64,000 nt of DNA, taken from assembly GCF_004519545.1 (NCBI RefSeq), contig NZ_SDKM01000026.1:16291-80290 (forward strand), in the 5' to 3' direction. Position numbers and translations under genes: made by a program. Below are positions 1 through 8,410 of the stretch, one piece after another. How positions within the stretch are numbered: the stretch's first letter is position 1; every line of letters begins with the position of its first letter. The DNA comes from Nocardioides guangzhouensis. GTDB lineage: Bacteria > Actinomycetota > Actinomycetes > Propionibacteriales > Nocardioidaceae. The notes beneath the pieces are model-generated. The model was not told the origin of the DNA and did not search any database. It worked only from the letters and a program-made list of their open reading frames with translations.

Positions 1-621
1 CGCGGCCTGCGCGAGCGGGGCGCCGTGCCGCAGCCGCTTCACGACCCGGGCCAGCTCGTCGGCGTACGCGTCGTCGGGGACGACGTGCGAGACCAGCCCG
101 GCGTCGTACGCCGCGCGGGCCGGCAGCGGCTCGGCGAGCAGCGCCATCCGCATCGCGCGGGCCCGGCCGATCGAGGCGGCGACGGTCGCGGTGGCGCCGC
201 CGTCGGGCATCAGGCCGACCCGGGCGAAGGCCAGCAGCAGCGACGCGGACTCGGCGCAGACGGCCAGGTCGCAGGCCAGGGCGGCGGAGAGCCCGACCCC
301 GGCGGCGATCCCGTTGACCCCGGCGACGACCGGCTTGTCGCACCCGGTGATCGAGCGGATCAGCCGGTTCGCCGCGTCCAGCGCGCGTACGTCGAACCGC
401 TCGTGCGCGTCCGCCCCGCCGATGTCGGCGCCGGTGCTGAACGCGGGACCGGTGCCGGTCAGCACCACCACCCGTACGTCGTCGCGCGCCGACGCCTCCT
501 CCAGCAGCGCAGCGGTGCCCAGAGTCATCTCACCGGTGAGCGCGTTGAACGCCTCGGGACGGTCGAAGCGGATGGTCAGCACGCCGTCGTCCTCGGTGAC
601 GGCCAGCCCTGGAACAGTCAT
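1..621 (-). CDS. Enoyl-CoA hydratase/isomerase family protein (C-terminus outside window)
   Basis: The reading frame is open from an ATG at 621 to the window edge, giving 207 residues with the 3' end missing. It has the crotonase fold signature: an N-terminal FDRPEAFNALTG segment, the oxyanion-hole stretch ending in STGADIGGAD at about residues 58-67, and the GVNGIAAGVGLSAALACDL helix region that in the family supplies the second oxyanion NH. Members hydrate or isomerise enoyl-CoA thioesters in fatty-acid or aromatic-acid breakdown; the exact substrate cannot be read. No Shine-Dalgarno is visible, and a TAGGTT box 6 nt before the ATG suggests a leaderless message. Confidence 0.9.
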   Translation of the reverse strand, partial: MTVPGLAVTEDDGVLTIRFDRPEAFNALTGEMTLGTAALLEEASARDDVRVVVLTGTGPAFSTGADIGGADAHERFDVRALDAANRLIRSITGCDKPVVAGVNGIAAGVGLSAALACDLAVCAESASLLLAFARVGLMPDGGATATVAASIGRARAMRMALLAEPLPARAAYDAGLVSHVVPDDAYADELARVVKRLRHGAPLAQAA

Positions 622-627
622 GCCGCC

Positions 628-633
628 AACCTA
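628..633 (-). promoter_or_regulatory. -10 box of a leaderless promoter
   Basis: TAGGTT read on the minus strand ends 6 nt before the ATG of the enoyl-CoA hydratase at 621, so transcription would begin at or next to the start codon. This is the TANNNT arrangement typical of actinobacterial leaderless genes. Confidence 0.45.
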
Positions 634-823
634 GGGTGCGTCTCCCAAGTCGGCGCCGTCGCGAGCGGGATTTCGCGCCGTATCTGGCAAGGCGGAGGTG
701 CGAAGGCGGGACGAAGTCCCGACGAGTCGCCGACAACGCCGCCAGATCGGATGCGAAAGCCCGTGCAGCAGGCGCTGACTCGAGAGACGTGCCCTCAGGC
801 ACCTCGCGGCGGCGCCGGGACGG
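634..823. other. Structured intergenic stretch
   Basis: About 190 bp lie between the phosphoesterase gene and the hydratase start. No convincing gene is present; a 90-residue open frame on the minus strand (802-530) runs into the hydratase in another frame and is Arg/Ser-rich without family features. Several short hairpins are visible, for example CGGGAC-GAA-GTCCCG near 707-721 and GTGCC-CTCA-GGCAC near 789-802. It may be a terminator region or a copy of a dispersed repeat. Confidence 0.3.
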
Positions 824-2644
824 TCAGGAGACCGTGATCGGCGACCCGCCCGAGACCAGCCGCCAGTCGGACGAGGCGAACTGCGCCGGGTCGATGGTCC
901 CGTGCTCGGTCACCCAGTCGATGAGCAGCTGCCGGATCTCGACCTGGCGGTTGTAGACGACCTCGGCGGTCTTGACGTGCGGGAAGCCGCCGCCGCCGCT
1001 CTGCCGGTAGTTGTTGACCGCCAGCACGAACTGCTCGGGGCCGGCGACGAGGACCCCGCCGTACGCGAGGTTGCGGATCCGGTCGCCGACCGGCCGGGCC
1101 AGGTCGATGTCGTAGGTCAGGTCGGCGTCGAGCCCGGCCACCGAGTCGAAGTTGTAGTCGGGGGTGCCGTTCGGCGCCTCCGGCGTGACCGCGTTGGTCA
1201 CCTCCGACATCGGCACCGGGCCGATCGTGGTGACGGCCTTGAAGTAGCGGACGGAGTACTCCAGGTAGTCCTTCACCTGCTGGCCGGTCACCTTCACCGC
1301 CAGCAGCGTGTTGTCGTAGATGTAGAGCCCCGCCACGTCGCGCACGGTCACCTCGCCGGCCGGGAAGCTGGCGCCCCGGTTGAACGGCGCGGCGATCGAG
1401 AGCACCGGCAGCGCGGCGTCCTGGGCGGGCAGCGCTGCCTTGACCGCGTCGGCCTGCACGTAGTTGACGAAGTCGATGATCGGCACGTCCTCGACCACCG
1501 CCCGGGCCGCGGACATCGCGGCCGCCGAGGTGCCGATCACGGAGTTCACGTAGCGCACCACCGTGTCGTGCTGCTCGCGCACCGCGGCGGCGACCGCCGG
1601 GTGCTCGGCGACGGTGTTGGAGTTGAGGGTCTGGCCGGTGGCGCCGGCGACCCGCCAGCGACGACCGCGCAGCTCCAGCCGCAGGTCCATCACGGCGACC
1701 CGCATGCCCCAGTAGAGCGGCTCGATCAGGAGCACGTCCCGGCCGGTGACCTGGTTGCGGACGAAGCGCTGCGGGATGTCCTTGTGCGCGTGGCCGACCA
1801 GGATCGCGTCGACGTCCGGCACCTGCTCGGCCACCAGGGTCGAGGCGTTCTCCGGGTACGGCAGTGCGTCGCCGTACGACGAGCTGGTGTCGGCGCCCGA
1901 GTGGGCGGAGACGATCACGACGTCGCAGCCCATCGCCTTGAGCCGCGGCACGAACACCTTCGCCTGCTCGACCAGGCCCGGGAACTCCATGCGGCCCTCG
2001 ACGTTGGCCTTGTCCCAGATCGCGATGCCCGGGTTGGTGAGGCCGAGGATGCCGACCTTGACCTTGACGCCGTTGTGCAGCGGCAGCTCCTTGACGACGT
2101 ACGGCGGGAACACCGGCCGCTTGGTCACCGGGTCGACCGCGTTCGCGCCGAGAAGCGGGAAGTCCAGCTGGGACTCGAAGGTCCGCAGGTGCTCGATGCC
2201 GTAGTTGAACTCGTGGTTGCCGAGCGCGGCGGCGTCGTACCCGACGAGGTTCATGGCCTTGGCCATCGGGTGCACGCCGCCCTCGGTGATCGGCGCGATC
2301 CGGGCGTAGTAGTAGGCCAGCGGCGTGCCCTGGATCGTGTCTCCGGCGTCGAGCGTCAGCACCGGCTCGCCGCGGTGCCGCTGCCGCAGCGCCTCGATCA
2401 GCGTGGCCACCTTCGCGACGCCGATGTCGTCGGCAGCCGCGTTGGTGAACTCGGCGTTCTTGAAGTAGTCCCAGTTGAAGACGTTGCCGTGCAGGTCGGT
2501 GGTGCCGAGCACGGTGAGCCGGGCCCAGGGGACCCCGGCGGCGGTGGTGCCGGCCGCGGCACCCGCGGTGTAGCCGACCGCGGTGAGGGCAGCCGCCCCG
2601 GTGAGGAACGTACGGCGCGTGGTGGGCAGGGCAGGCAGCGTCAT
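824..2644 (-). CDS. Tat-exported bifunctional metallophosphatase / 5'-nucleotidase family protein
   Basis: 606 residues from the ATG at 2644, which is preceded by a GGGAAG ribosome site; an upstream in-frame start would add a non-signal leader. Residues 10-35 form a twin-arginine signal (RRTFLTG followed by an Ala-rich hydrophobic core). The calcineurin-like metal-binding motifs are intact: TTDLHGN (48-54), DAGDT (99-103), GNHEFN (142-147), and later SAHSG and GHAHKD. The C-terminal half matches the 5'-nucleotidase substrate domain. Family enzymes act on 2',3'-cyclic nucleotides, 3'-nucleotides or 5'-nucleotides outside the membrane to salvage nucleosides and phosphate. It is transcribed away from the ArsR-MFS pair. 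Confidence 0.9.
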   Translation of the reverse strand: MTLPALPTTRRTFLTGAAALTAVGYTAGAAAGTTAAGVPWARLTVLGTTDLHGNVFNWDYFKNAEFTNAAADDIGVAKVATLIEALRQRHRGEPVLTLDAGDTIQGTPLAYYYARIAPITEGGVHPMAKAMNLVGYDAAALGNHEFNYGIEHLRTFESQLDFPLLGANAVDPVTKRPVFPPYVVKELPLHNGVKVKVGILGLTNPGIAIWDKANVEGRMEFPGLVEQAKVFVPRLKAMGCDVVIVSAHSGADTSSSYGDALPYPENASTLVAEQVPDVDAILVGHAHKDIPQRFVRNQVTGRDVLLIEPLYWGMRVAVMDLRLELRGRRWRVAGATGQTLNSNTVAEHPAVAAAVREQHDTVVRYVNSVIGTSAAAMSAARAVVEDVPIIDFVNYVQADAVKAALPAQDAALPVLSIAAPFNRGASFPAGEVTVRDVAGLYIYDNTLLAVKVTGQQVKDYLEYSVRYFKAVTTIGPVPMSEVTNAVTPEAPNGTPDYNFDSVAGLDADLTYDIDLARPVGDRIRNLAYGGVLVAGPEQFVLAVNNYRQSGGGGFPHVKTAEVVYNRQVEIRQLLIDWVTEHGTIDPAQFASSDWRLVSGGSPITVS

Positions 2645-2735
2645 GGGACTTCCCGAGCAGTCGGACGGAGTGGGCCGGGTCTTTCTACTCGACGGTCCCG
2701 AGTGCGTGTCAAGCACCTAACCCCCCAAGAAGTGT

Positions 2736-2765
2736 TTGACAGTTGGTCCGGCGGGAGCCCATACT
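2736..2765 (+). promoter_or_regulatory. Sigma70-like promoter of the ArsR-MFS operon with flanking direct repeat
   Basis: TTGACA (2736-2741) and CATACT (2760-2765) are spaced 18 bp apart, followed by a short leader and GGAGG before the ATG at 2791. The nonamer CCCCAAGAA occurs at 2723-2731 and again at 2766-2774, bracketing the promoter; it could be the binding site of the encoded ArsR-type repressor. Confidence 0.6.
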
Positions 2766-2790
2766 CCCCAAGAACCATTGGAGGGTTGTC

Positions 2791-3327
2791 ATGGCCGACG
2801 ATGCCACCCACGCCTTGCGGGCGGTCGCCCATCCGGTCCGGCTCCAGATCCTGTCGCTGCTGACCGGGACGGAGCTGAGCGCTGCCGAGGTCGCGCGCGA
2901 GCTCGGGATCACCCACGCCAACGCGTCCTACCACCTGCGGGTGCTGCTCGACGCCGGCGAGCTCGAGATCGCCTCGGAGGAGAAGATCCGCGGCGGCGTC
3001 GCCAAGCGCTACCGCCACCCGTGGCAACGCGGTCTGGGTGGGCAGAGCCCGAAGCGGGCCACGCTGGAGGACCGCACCGTCTACGTGCGGGCGATGGCCG
3101 AGGAGCTGGTCCGCCGAGCGCGGCGGACGAAGGTCGGAGGCGCCCGGGGCGGGCTGAGCGACGCCGAGCTGTGGGTGACCCCCGAGGACTACCGGGCCGT
3201 CGAGGAGGCGATCACCGCCGCCTCGTCCCGCCTGCACGAGTCGGCTCGCCCGCCGCGCACCGGGGGCACGATCCGGGTCAGCCTGACCACGGCCTTCTTC
3301 GAGATGGAGCAGGAGGACCCGTCATGA
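2791..3327 (+). CDS. ArsR-family winged-helix transcriptional regulator
   Basis: 178 residues from the ATG at 2791, chosen for the GGAGG at 2780-2784. Residues 4-80 form an ArsR-type winged helix (ALRAVAHPVRLQILSLLTG, then a recognition helix with THANASYHLRVLLDAG). The helix is of the drug/other-ligand subgroup; no CxCxxC metal site is seen, so metal sensing is unlikely. The C-terminal 100 residues are unrecognised. The stop codon overlaps the ATG of the MFS exporter by ATGA, so the two are translated together and the regulator probably controls that transporter. Confidence 0.85.
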   Translation: MADDATHALRAVAHPVRLQILSLLTGTELSAAEVARELGITHANASYHLRVLLDAGELEIASEEKIRGGVAKRYRHPWQRGLGGQSPKRATLEDRTVYVRAMAEELVRRARRTKVGGARGGLSDAELWVTPEDYRAVEEAITAASSRLHESARPPRTGGTIRVSLTTAFFEMEQEDPS

Positions 3328-4580
3328 CCCGGCGTGCGTCGTTCGCCCCGCTGGCCGAGCGCCAGTTCCGCTACTTCTTCCTCTCGCGCGCGGTGAACCT
3401 CACCGGGTCGATGATGGCCCCGGTCGCGCTGGCGTTCGCGGTCCTCGCGGTCGAGGACAGCGCCTCAGCGCTCGGCCAGGTGCTGGCCGCACGCAACGTG
3501 CCGATGGTGGTCTTCCTGCTGATCGGCGGGGTGATCGCCGACCGCGTCGACCGGCGCCTCGTCATCCAGGTCTCCAACGTGGTCTCGGCGCTGTCGCAGG
3601 CCTGCGCGGCGTACCTCGTGATCACCGGACAGGCCGAGCTGTGGCACCTGGTCGCGATCGAGGCGGTCAACGGCACCTCGTCCGCGGCCGCGTTCCCGGC
3701 GATGCAGGGGATGATCCCGCAGCTGGTCCCCCGCACCATGCTGCAGCCCGCGAACGTGCTGCTCTCGATGGCTCGCGGCGGCCTGGCCATCCTCGGGCCG
3801 ACCGTCGCCGCCGTTCTCGTCGTGCTGGTCGGCCCGGGCTGGGCGCTCGCCGTCGACGCCACCACCTGGCTGGTCGCCGCGGCGCTGCTGCTCCCGGTCC
3901 GCCTGCCGCGCCGTACGACGGCACCGACGGCCGGCGTCGTCCACGACCTGCGCGAGGGCTGGACCCTGTTCCGCTCGACCACCTGGCTGTGGGTGGTGGT
4001 GCTCGGGTTCGGCGTGCTCAACGCGATCCACGCCGGCGCGTGGAACACCCTCGGGCCCGCGGTCGCGAAGGAGACCATCGGCATCCGCGGCTGGGGGTAC
4101 GTCGTCTCCGCGGAGTCGGTGGGCCTGCTCCTGGCCACCGCCGTGCTGCTCCGGGTGTCGTTCCGGTTCCCCCTGCGGGCGGGGATGCTCGGCTGCCTGG
4201 TGTTCTCGGCTCCGCTGCTGATGCTCGGCCTCGACCCGCACCTGCTGCCGCTGACGCTCGGCATCGCCGCCGCCGGCGCCGGCTTCGAGGTCTTCGGACT
4301 GGGCTGGAACCTCGCGATGCAGGAGAACGTGCCCGAGGAGCTGCTCTCGCGCGCCTACTCCTACGACGCGCTCGGCTCGTTCGTGGCGATCCCGGTCGGG
4401 CAGCTGCTCTACGGCTCGCTCGGCGACTGGCTCGGGCTGCAGACGGTGCTGGTCGGGAGCGCCGTGGCCTACGCTGCCGTCTGCCTGCTGACCCTGACGT
4501 CGTCCTCGGTGCGCAACCTCGAGCACCGGCTCGCCGAGCGCGAGCCCGCGCTCAGCACCACCTCTCCGCCATCGCCCTGA
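3324..4580 (+). CDS. MFS exporter (DHA3/EntS-like)
   Basis: 418 residues with about 12 hydrophobic segments and the MFS loop motif GGVIADRVDRR at about residues 66-76. The N-terminus (RQFRYFFLSRAVNLTGSMMAPVALAFAVL) and the repeated VLAARNVP segment resemble the EntS/DHA3 group of siderophore and macrolide exporters. It starts inside the stop codon of the ArsR gene. Likely role: proton-driven efflux of a drug or metabolite sensed by that regulator. The 3' end overlaps the convergent DUF1697 gene by 29 bp. Confidence 0.88.
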   Translation: MTRRASFAPLAERQFRYFFLSRAVNLTGSMMAPVALAFAVLAVEDSASALGQVLAARNVPMVVFLLIGGVIADRVDRRLVIQVSNVVSALSQACAAYLVITGQAELWHLVAIEAVNGTSSAAAFPAMQGMIPQLVPRTMLQPANVLLSMARGGLAILGPTVAAVLVVLVGPGWALAVDATTWLVAAALLLPVRLPRRTTAPTAGVVHDLREGWTLFRSTTWLWVVVLGFGVLNAIHAGAWNTLGPAVAKETIGIRGWGYVVSAESVGLLLATAVLLRVSFRFPLRAGMLGCLVFSAPLLMLGLDPHLLPLTLGIAAAGAGFEVFGLGWNLAMQENVPEELLSRAYSYDALGSFVAIPVGQLLYGSLGDWLGLQTVLVGSAVAYAAVCLLTLTSSSVRNLEHRLAEREPALSTTSPPSP

Positions 4581-5088
4581 TCACGGTGTCGCGGCGGTTG
4601 GTGGCGACGCCGAGCAGCTTCTCGACGGCTGCGTTGTCGAGCGTCGCCTGGTGGTAGTTCTCCCCCAGCAGCAGGTGCGCTGCCCGTCCCCGGACCACGA
4701 TCCGCTCGTGGTCGTCGGACAGCGCCTCGGCCGCCTCGACCGTGGCCGGGGACGGCGCCGCCTTGAGCACCGAGACGTAGTGCCGCAGCCCCTCGTCGCG
4801 ACCCGCAGCCAGCTCCTCGGCGTCCGCGGCGATCTCCGCCAGCTCGGGCAGCGTGAAGACGATCGTGGGCACCTCGAAGCCCCGGTCCGCAGCGAAGGCG
4901 TCCTCGAGCCCCTTCTCCACCTTCGCCCGTGAGCGCAGGGTCGAGTCGAACCGGACGTTGCCGGTGTTGATGTAGGTCTCGACGGCGGTCCCGCCCGCCT
5001 TCTCGACGGCCGCCTTGACCGCCTCCTTGGGGAACTTCCGCGTGGCACCGAGGTTGATGGCCCGCAGGAACGCGACGTACGACGGCAT
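4552..5088 (-). CDS. DUF1697 family protein
   Basis: 178 residues from the ATG at 5088. The opening MPSYVAFLRAINLG, the INTGNVRF strand at about residues 40-47, and the closing GVATNRRDTVIRAMAERW are the signature of DUF1697, a small cytoplasmic family of unknown function found across bacteria. Longer in-frame starts read into the neighbouring promoter and are rejected. Its last 29 bp overlap the 3' end of the MFS gene tail to tail. Confidence 0.88.
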   Translation of the reverse strand: MPSYVAFLRAINLGATRKFPKEAVKAAVEKAGGTAVETYINTGNVRFDSTLRSRAKVEKGLEDAFAADRGFEVPTIVFTLPELAEIAADAEELAAGRDEGLRHYVSVLKAAPSPATVEAAEALSDDHERIVVRGRAAHLLLGENYHQATLDNAAVEKLLGVATNRRDTVIRAMAERWC

Positions 5089-5121
5089 GGGGCCATCGTG
5101 CCGGACCAGACCGGCTGCCTC

Positions 5122-5127
5122 TAGGGT
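5122..5127 (+). promoter_or_regulatory. -10 box, leaderless promoter of the ABC importer operon
   Basis: TAGGGT ends 7 nt before the ATG at 5135, and only 46 bp separate this gene from the divergent DUF1697 gene, leaving no room for a long leader. Confidence 0.45.
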
Positions 5128-5134
5128 GACTGGT

Positions 5135-5935
5135 ATGGACATTTCCAGGACCACGACGAAGAAGCTCGTCCCGGTGGCCGCGCTGGCGGTGCTCGCGCTC
5201 GCCCTCGCCGGCTGCGCCAAGGAGGACACCTCCACGACCACCGAGTCGGGCATCAAGCTCGTCGACGACGGCGCGCTGACGATCTGCACCCACCTGCCCT
5301 ACGAGCCTTTCGAGTACACCGAGGGCGGCAAGACGGTCGGGTTCGACCCGGATGTGCTCGAGATCGCCGCCGACGCCAACGACCTCGAGACGAAGGTCGT
5401 CGACATCTCCTGGGAGACCATCGTCTCCGGTGAGGCGCTCAACACCGGCAAGTGCGACGTCGCCGCCGGCGCCATGACGATCACCCCCGAGCGCGAGGCG
5501 GTCATGGACTTCACCGACCCCTACTTCGAGGCCACCCAGGCGCTGATGACCAAGAAGGGCGCCGGGATCACCTCCCTCGACCAGCTCGCCGGCAAGACCA
5601 TCGCGGTCCAGGACGCCACCACCGGCGCCGACTACGTCAAGAAGAACGCCCCCGACGACGCCAAGATCGTCTCGTTCGAGGACTCCGCCCTCATGGAGGC
5701 GGCGGTCAAGACCGGCAAGGCCGACGCGGGCGTCAACGACAACGGCCTGCTCGCCTACTACGTCAGCCAGAACGACGACGTCGAGGTCGCCACCGAGTTC
5801 CAGACCGGTGAGAAGTACGGCTTCTCGGTCAAGAAGGGCGGCAACGACAAGCTGCTCGACGCCATCAACAAGGGCATCGCCAGCCCGGAGTACGACTCGG
5901 TCTACAAGAAGTGGTTCGGCGAGAGCCCGAGCTGA
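5135..5935 (+). CDS. Polar amino-acid ABC transporter substrate-binding lipoprotein
   Basis: 266 residues. A lipoprotein signal (hydrophobic core, then LALAGC with the lipid-accepting Cys at residue 28) precedes a family 3 extracellular solute-binding domain: ALTICTHLPYEPFEY, VGFDPDVLEIAADAN, AAGAMTITPEREAVMDFTDPYFEATQALM and a C-terminal DKLLDAINKGIASPEYDSVYKKWF. This is the fold that captures glutamine, arginine, cystine and similar ligands outside the membrane; the ligand cannot be told. The permease and ATPase follow in order on the same strand. Confidence 0.93.
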   Translation: MDISRTTTKKLVPVAALAVLALALAGCAKEDTSTTTESGIKLVDDGALTICTHLPYEPFEYTEGGKTVGFDPDVLEIAADANDLETKVVDISWETIVSGEALNTGKCDVAAGAMTITPEREAVMDFTDPYFEATQALMTKKGAGITSLDQLAGKTIAVQDATTGADYVKKNAPDDAKIVSFEDSALMEAAVKTGKADAGVNDNGLLAYYVSQNDDVEVATEFQTGEKYGFSVKKGGNDKLLDAINKGIASPEYDSVYKKWFGESPS

Positions 5936-5980
5936 TCGCTCCTCGTCCCCTCCTGACCCCGAGAGAAGAGTGACCTGACC

Positions 5981-6772
5981 ATGGCGAGTCCCCGACAGCG
6001 CGCTGCCCGGTGGCGCCTCGTCCAGTACGCCGTGCTGGCGATCGTGCTGGTGGCAGCGCTGCTGCTCGCGAACTGGGGCGAGCTCAAGCGCGCGATGTTC
6101 GATCCGGACATCATTCGCGAGCAGTTCCCCGACGTCATCACCGTCGCCCTGAAGAACACCCTGATCTACACCGCGTGCGGCTTCACGTTCGGCCTGGCGC
6201 TGGGCCTGGTCCTGGCCCTGATGCGCCTGTCGAGCGTGGGGCCGTACCGCTGGATCGCCACGGGCGTCATCGAGCTGTTCCGCGGACTCCCCGCGCTGGT
6301 GGTGTTCCTCGCGCTCTCGGTCGGCGTCCCGCTGGCCTTCCCCGACCGGGAGATCCCGTTCGGCAACCTCGGCACCGTCACCCTGGCCCTGGGCCTGGTC
6401 GGTGGTGCCTACATGGCCGAGACGATCCGCGCCGGTATCCAGGCGGTGCCCAAGGGCCAGATGGAGGCGGCCCGCTCGCTGGGCATGTCGCACGCCCGGG
6501 CCATGCTCAGCGTGGTGATCCCGCAGGCGTTCCGGGTCATCCTGCCGCCGCTGACCAACGAGCTGATCCTGCTGACCAAGGACTCCTCGCTGGTCTACAT
6601 CCTCGGCCTCTCCTACCAGGAGTACGAGCTGACCAAGTTCGGCCGCGAGGGCATGAACACCGCGGCCAACCTGACCCCGATCATCGTGATCGGCCTGTGC
6701 TACCTGCTGATCACGGTGCCGCTGTCGATCGTCGTACGTCGCCTGGAGAGCCGCGCGGAGAGGGCCCGCTGA
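5981..6772 (+). CDS. Polar amino-acid ABC transporter permease
   Basis: 263 residues with about five membrane segments. The EAA loop is plain (GQMEAARSLGMSHARAMLSVVIPQAFRVILPP at about residues 162-193), where the ATPase docks. The N-terminal HisM-type segment with NTLIYTACGFTFGLALGL matches the glutamine/His permease group. GAGAGAAGAG upstream serves as ribosome site. The stop codon overlaps the ATPase start as TGATG, so the two are coupled. A single permease gene implies a homodimer. Confidence 0.93.
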   Translation: MASPRQRAARWRLVQYAVLAIVLVAALLLANWGELKRAMFDPDIIREQFPDVITVALKNTLIYTACGFTFGLALGLVLALMRLSSVGPYRWIATGVIELFRGLPALVVFLALSVGVPLAFPDREIPFGNLGTVTLALGLVGGAYMAETIRAGIQAVPKGQMEAARSLGMSHARAMLSVVIPQAFRVILPPLTNELILLTKDSSLVYILGLSYQEYELTKFGREGMNTAANLTPIIVIGLCYLLITVPLSIVVRRLESRAERAR

Positions 6773-7548
6773 TGACCACCGAGAAGAGAACGTCCGCCAC
6801 CGCCGGCGACGCCCGCCACGGAGCGGCCATCGACGTCCGGGACCTGCACAAGTACTTCGGCGACAACGAGGTGCTCAAGGGCATCGACTTCCACGTCGAC
6901 AACGGCCAGGTCGTCTGCGTCATCGGGCCCTCCGGATCCGGCAAGTCGACCCTGCTGCGCTGCGTCAACATGCTGGAGACGCCCACGAAGGGCCAGATCT
7001 TCGTCGAGGGCGAGGAGATCACCGACCCCGACGCCGACGTCGACCGGCTGCGCTCGCGCATCGGGATGGTCTTCCAGCAGTTCAACCTGTTCCCGCACAT
7101 GACCGTCCTGCGCAACCTGACCATCGCCCAGCAGCGGGTCAAGAAGCGCGGCAGGCCCGAGGCGGTCGAGGTGGCCCGACGCAACCTCGCGAAGGTCGGG
7201 CTCGCCGACAAGGAGTCCGCCTACCCGGCGCACCTGTCCGGTGGCCAGATGCAGCGGGTGGCGATCGCCCGGGCGCTGTCGATGGACCCGGACATGATGC
7301 TGTTCGACGAGCCCACCAGCGCGCTGGACCCGGAGCTGGTCGGCGACGTGCTCGCGGTGATGAAGGACCTCGCCGCGGAGGGCATGACGATGATGGTGGT
7401 CACCCACGAGATGGGCTTCGCCCGCGAGGTCGGCGACAAGCTGGTGTTCATGGACGGCGGCGTGATCGTCGAGGAGGGCCTGCCGTCCGAGGTGCTGGCG
7501 AACCCGCAGCACGAGCGCACGCAGTCGTTCCTGTCGAAGGTGCTCTAG
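6772..7548 (+). CDS. Polar amino-acid ABC transporter ATP-binding protein (GlnQ-type)
   Basis: 258 residues. All ABC motifs are intact: Walker A GPSGSGKST (52-60), Q-loop at FQQFN (101-105), signature LSGGQ (155-159), Walker B MLFDEP (176-181), D-loop SALD and switch His at 212 in THEM. The length and the FQQFNLFPHMTVLRN segment are typical of GlnQ/HisP. It powers uptake by the permease whose stop codon it overlaps by one base. Confidence 0.95.
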   Translation: MTTEKRTSATAGDARHGAAIDVRDLHKYFGDNEVLKGIDFHVDNGQVVCVIGPSGSGKSTLLRCVNMLETPTKGQIFVEGEEITDPDADVDRLRSRIGMVFQQFNLFPHMTVLRNLTIAQQRVKKRGRPEAVEVARRNLAKVGLADKESAYPAHLSGGQMQRVAIARALSMDPDMMLFDEPTSALDPELVGDVLAVMKDLAAEGMTMMVVTHEMGFAREVGDKLVFMDGGVIVEEGLPSEVLANPQHERTQSFLSKVL

Positions 7549-7592
7549 CCCCTGCCCGGCGACGCTGCCCCGGCACGGGCCCGGCGAGCGCC

Positions 7593-7598
7593 TACGCT
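7593..7598 (+). promoter_or_regulatory. -10 box, leaderless promoter
   Basis: TACGCT ends 6 nt before the ATG at 7605; no ribosome site is seen in the 56-bp gap after the ATPase gene. Confidence 0.45.
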
Positions 7599-7604
7599 GG
7601 CGCC

Positions 7605-8339
7605 ATGTCGGAGATCGGCCGGCGGCTGACCCGCGCGTTCGCCCACAACGACTACGCGCAGGCCCGGCCGCTCCTCGACGCGCTGGCGCACGGGTTCGCC
7701 GCCATCGAGGCCGACATCCACCTGGTCGGCGGCGAGCTGCTGGTCGGGCACAGCAAGGGCGACCTGGTCCCCGGCCGGACGCTCGCCACGACGTACCTCG
7801 ACCCGCTCGCAGAGCTGGTCGAGCAGTCCGGCCGGATCTACCCCGACGACCCGCTGGTGCTCCTGGTCGACGTGAAGTCCGAGGGGGCGCCGGCCTGGCC
7901 GGTGCTGCGCGACCAGCTCGCGGCGTACGCCCCGATGCTGGTCCGGCACGAGACGGCCGGCGTGGTCGACGGGCCGGTCGCGGTGGTCGTCAGCGGCCAC
8001 GTCGACCTGCCGGCGATGGAGGCGGAGCCGGTGCGGTACTGCAGCGCGGACGGCCGGATCCAGGACCTCTCGACCGGCCGGCTGTCACCGGTGACCACGA
8101 TGGTCAGCGCCAAGTGGTCGCACCTCTTCCGCTGGCGCGGGTGGTTCCCCATGTCCCGACGGCAACGCGCACGGCTGCGGGCGCTGGTCGCGGAGGCCCA
8201 CCGCCAGGGCCGGCAGATCCGGTTCTGGGGGACGAACCGGCGGATGTGGCCGGAGCTGGTCGCCGCAGACGTCGACCTGGTCATCGCCGACGACCTCGGC
8301 GACATGGTCGTCTGGTTCCAGCGCAACGGCCACGCCTGA
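7605..8339 (+). CDS. PLC-like / glycerophosphodiesterase-fold phosphodiesterase
   Basis: 244 residues without signal peptide. The start HAFAHNDY-like segment (RAFAHNDYAQARPLLDALAHGF), the acidic EADIHLVGGELLVGHSK, and LLVDVKSEG reproduce the metal- and substrate-binding strands of the TIM-barrel PI-PLC-like superfamily, closest in style to AIM6-type proteins. The His-Asn-Asp and Glu-Ala-Asp pairs would bind the metal. Late strands give FWGTNRR and LVIADDLGD. The natural substrate is unknown. It stands alone and ends before a strong hairpin. Confidence 0.75.
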   Translation: MSEIGRRLTRAFAHNDYAQARPLLDALAHGFAAIEADIHLVGGELLVGHSKGDLVPGRTLATTYLDPLAELVEQSGRIYPDDPLVLLVDVKSEGAPAWPVLRDQLAAYAPMLVRHETAGVVDGPVAVVVSGHVDLPAMEAEPVRYCSADGRIQDLSTGRLSPVTTMVSAKWSHLFRWRGWFPMSRRQRARLRALVAEAHRQGRQIRFWGTNRRMWPELVAADVDLVIADDLGDMVVWFQRNGHA

Positions 8340-8353
8340 CCGCCCGGGACGCA

Positions 8354-8383
8354 CGGCGGCCCCCTCCGGAGAGGGGGCCGCCG
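8354..8383. terminator. Bidirectional terminator hairpin
   Basis: A perfect 13-bp stem (8354-8366 with 8371-8383) closed by the tetraloop CGGA lies between two convergent genes. There is no T-run, as is usual at this GC content. Confidence 0.75.
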
Positions 8384-8410
8384 CGGTGCCGCTGGTCCGA
8401 CGCGGTCTCG

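Noticed and set aside
902..2863. Plus-strand open frame of 653 residues
   Set aside because: Shadow of the 5'-nucleotidase family gene, which has intact metal motifs and a Tat signal.
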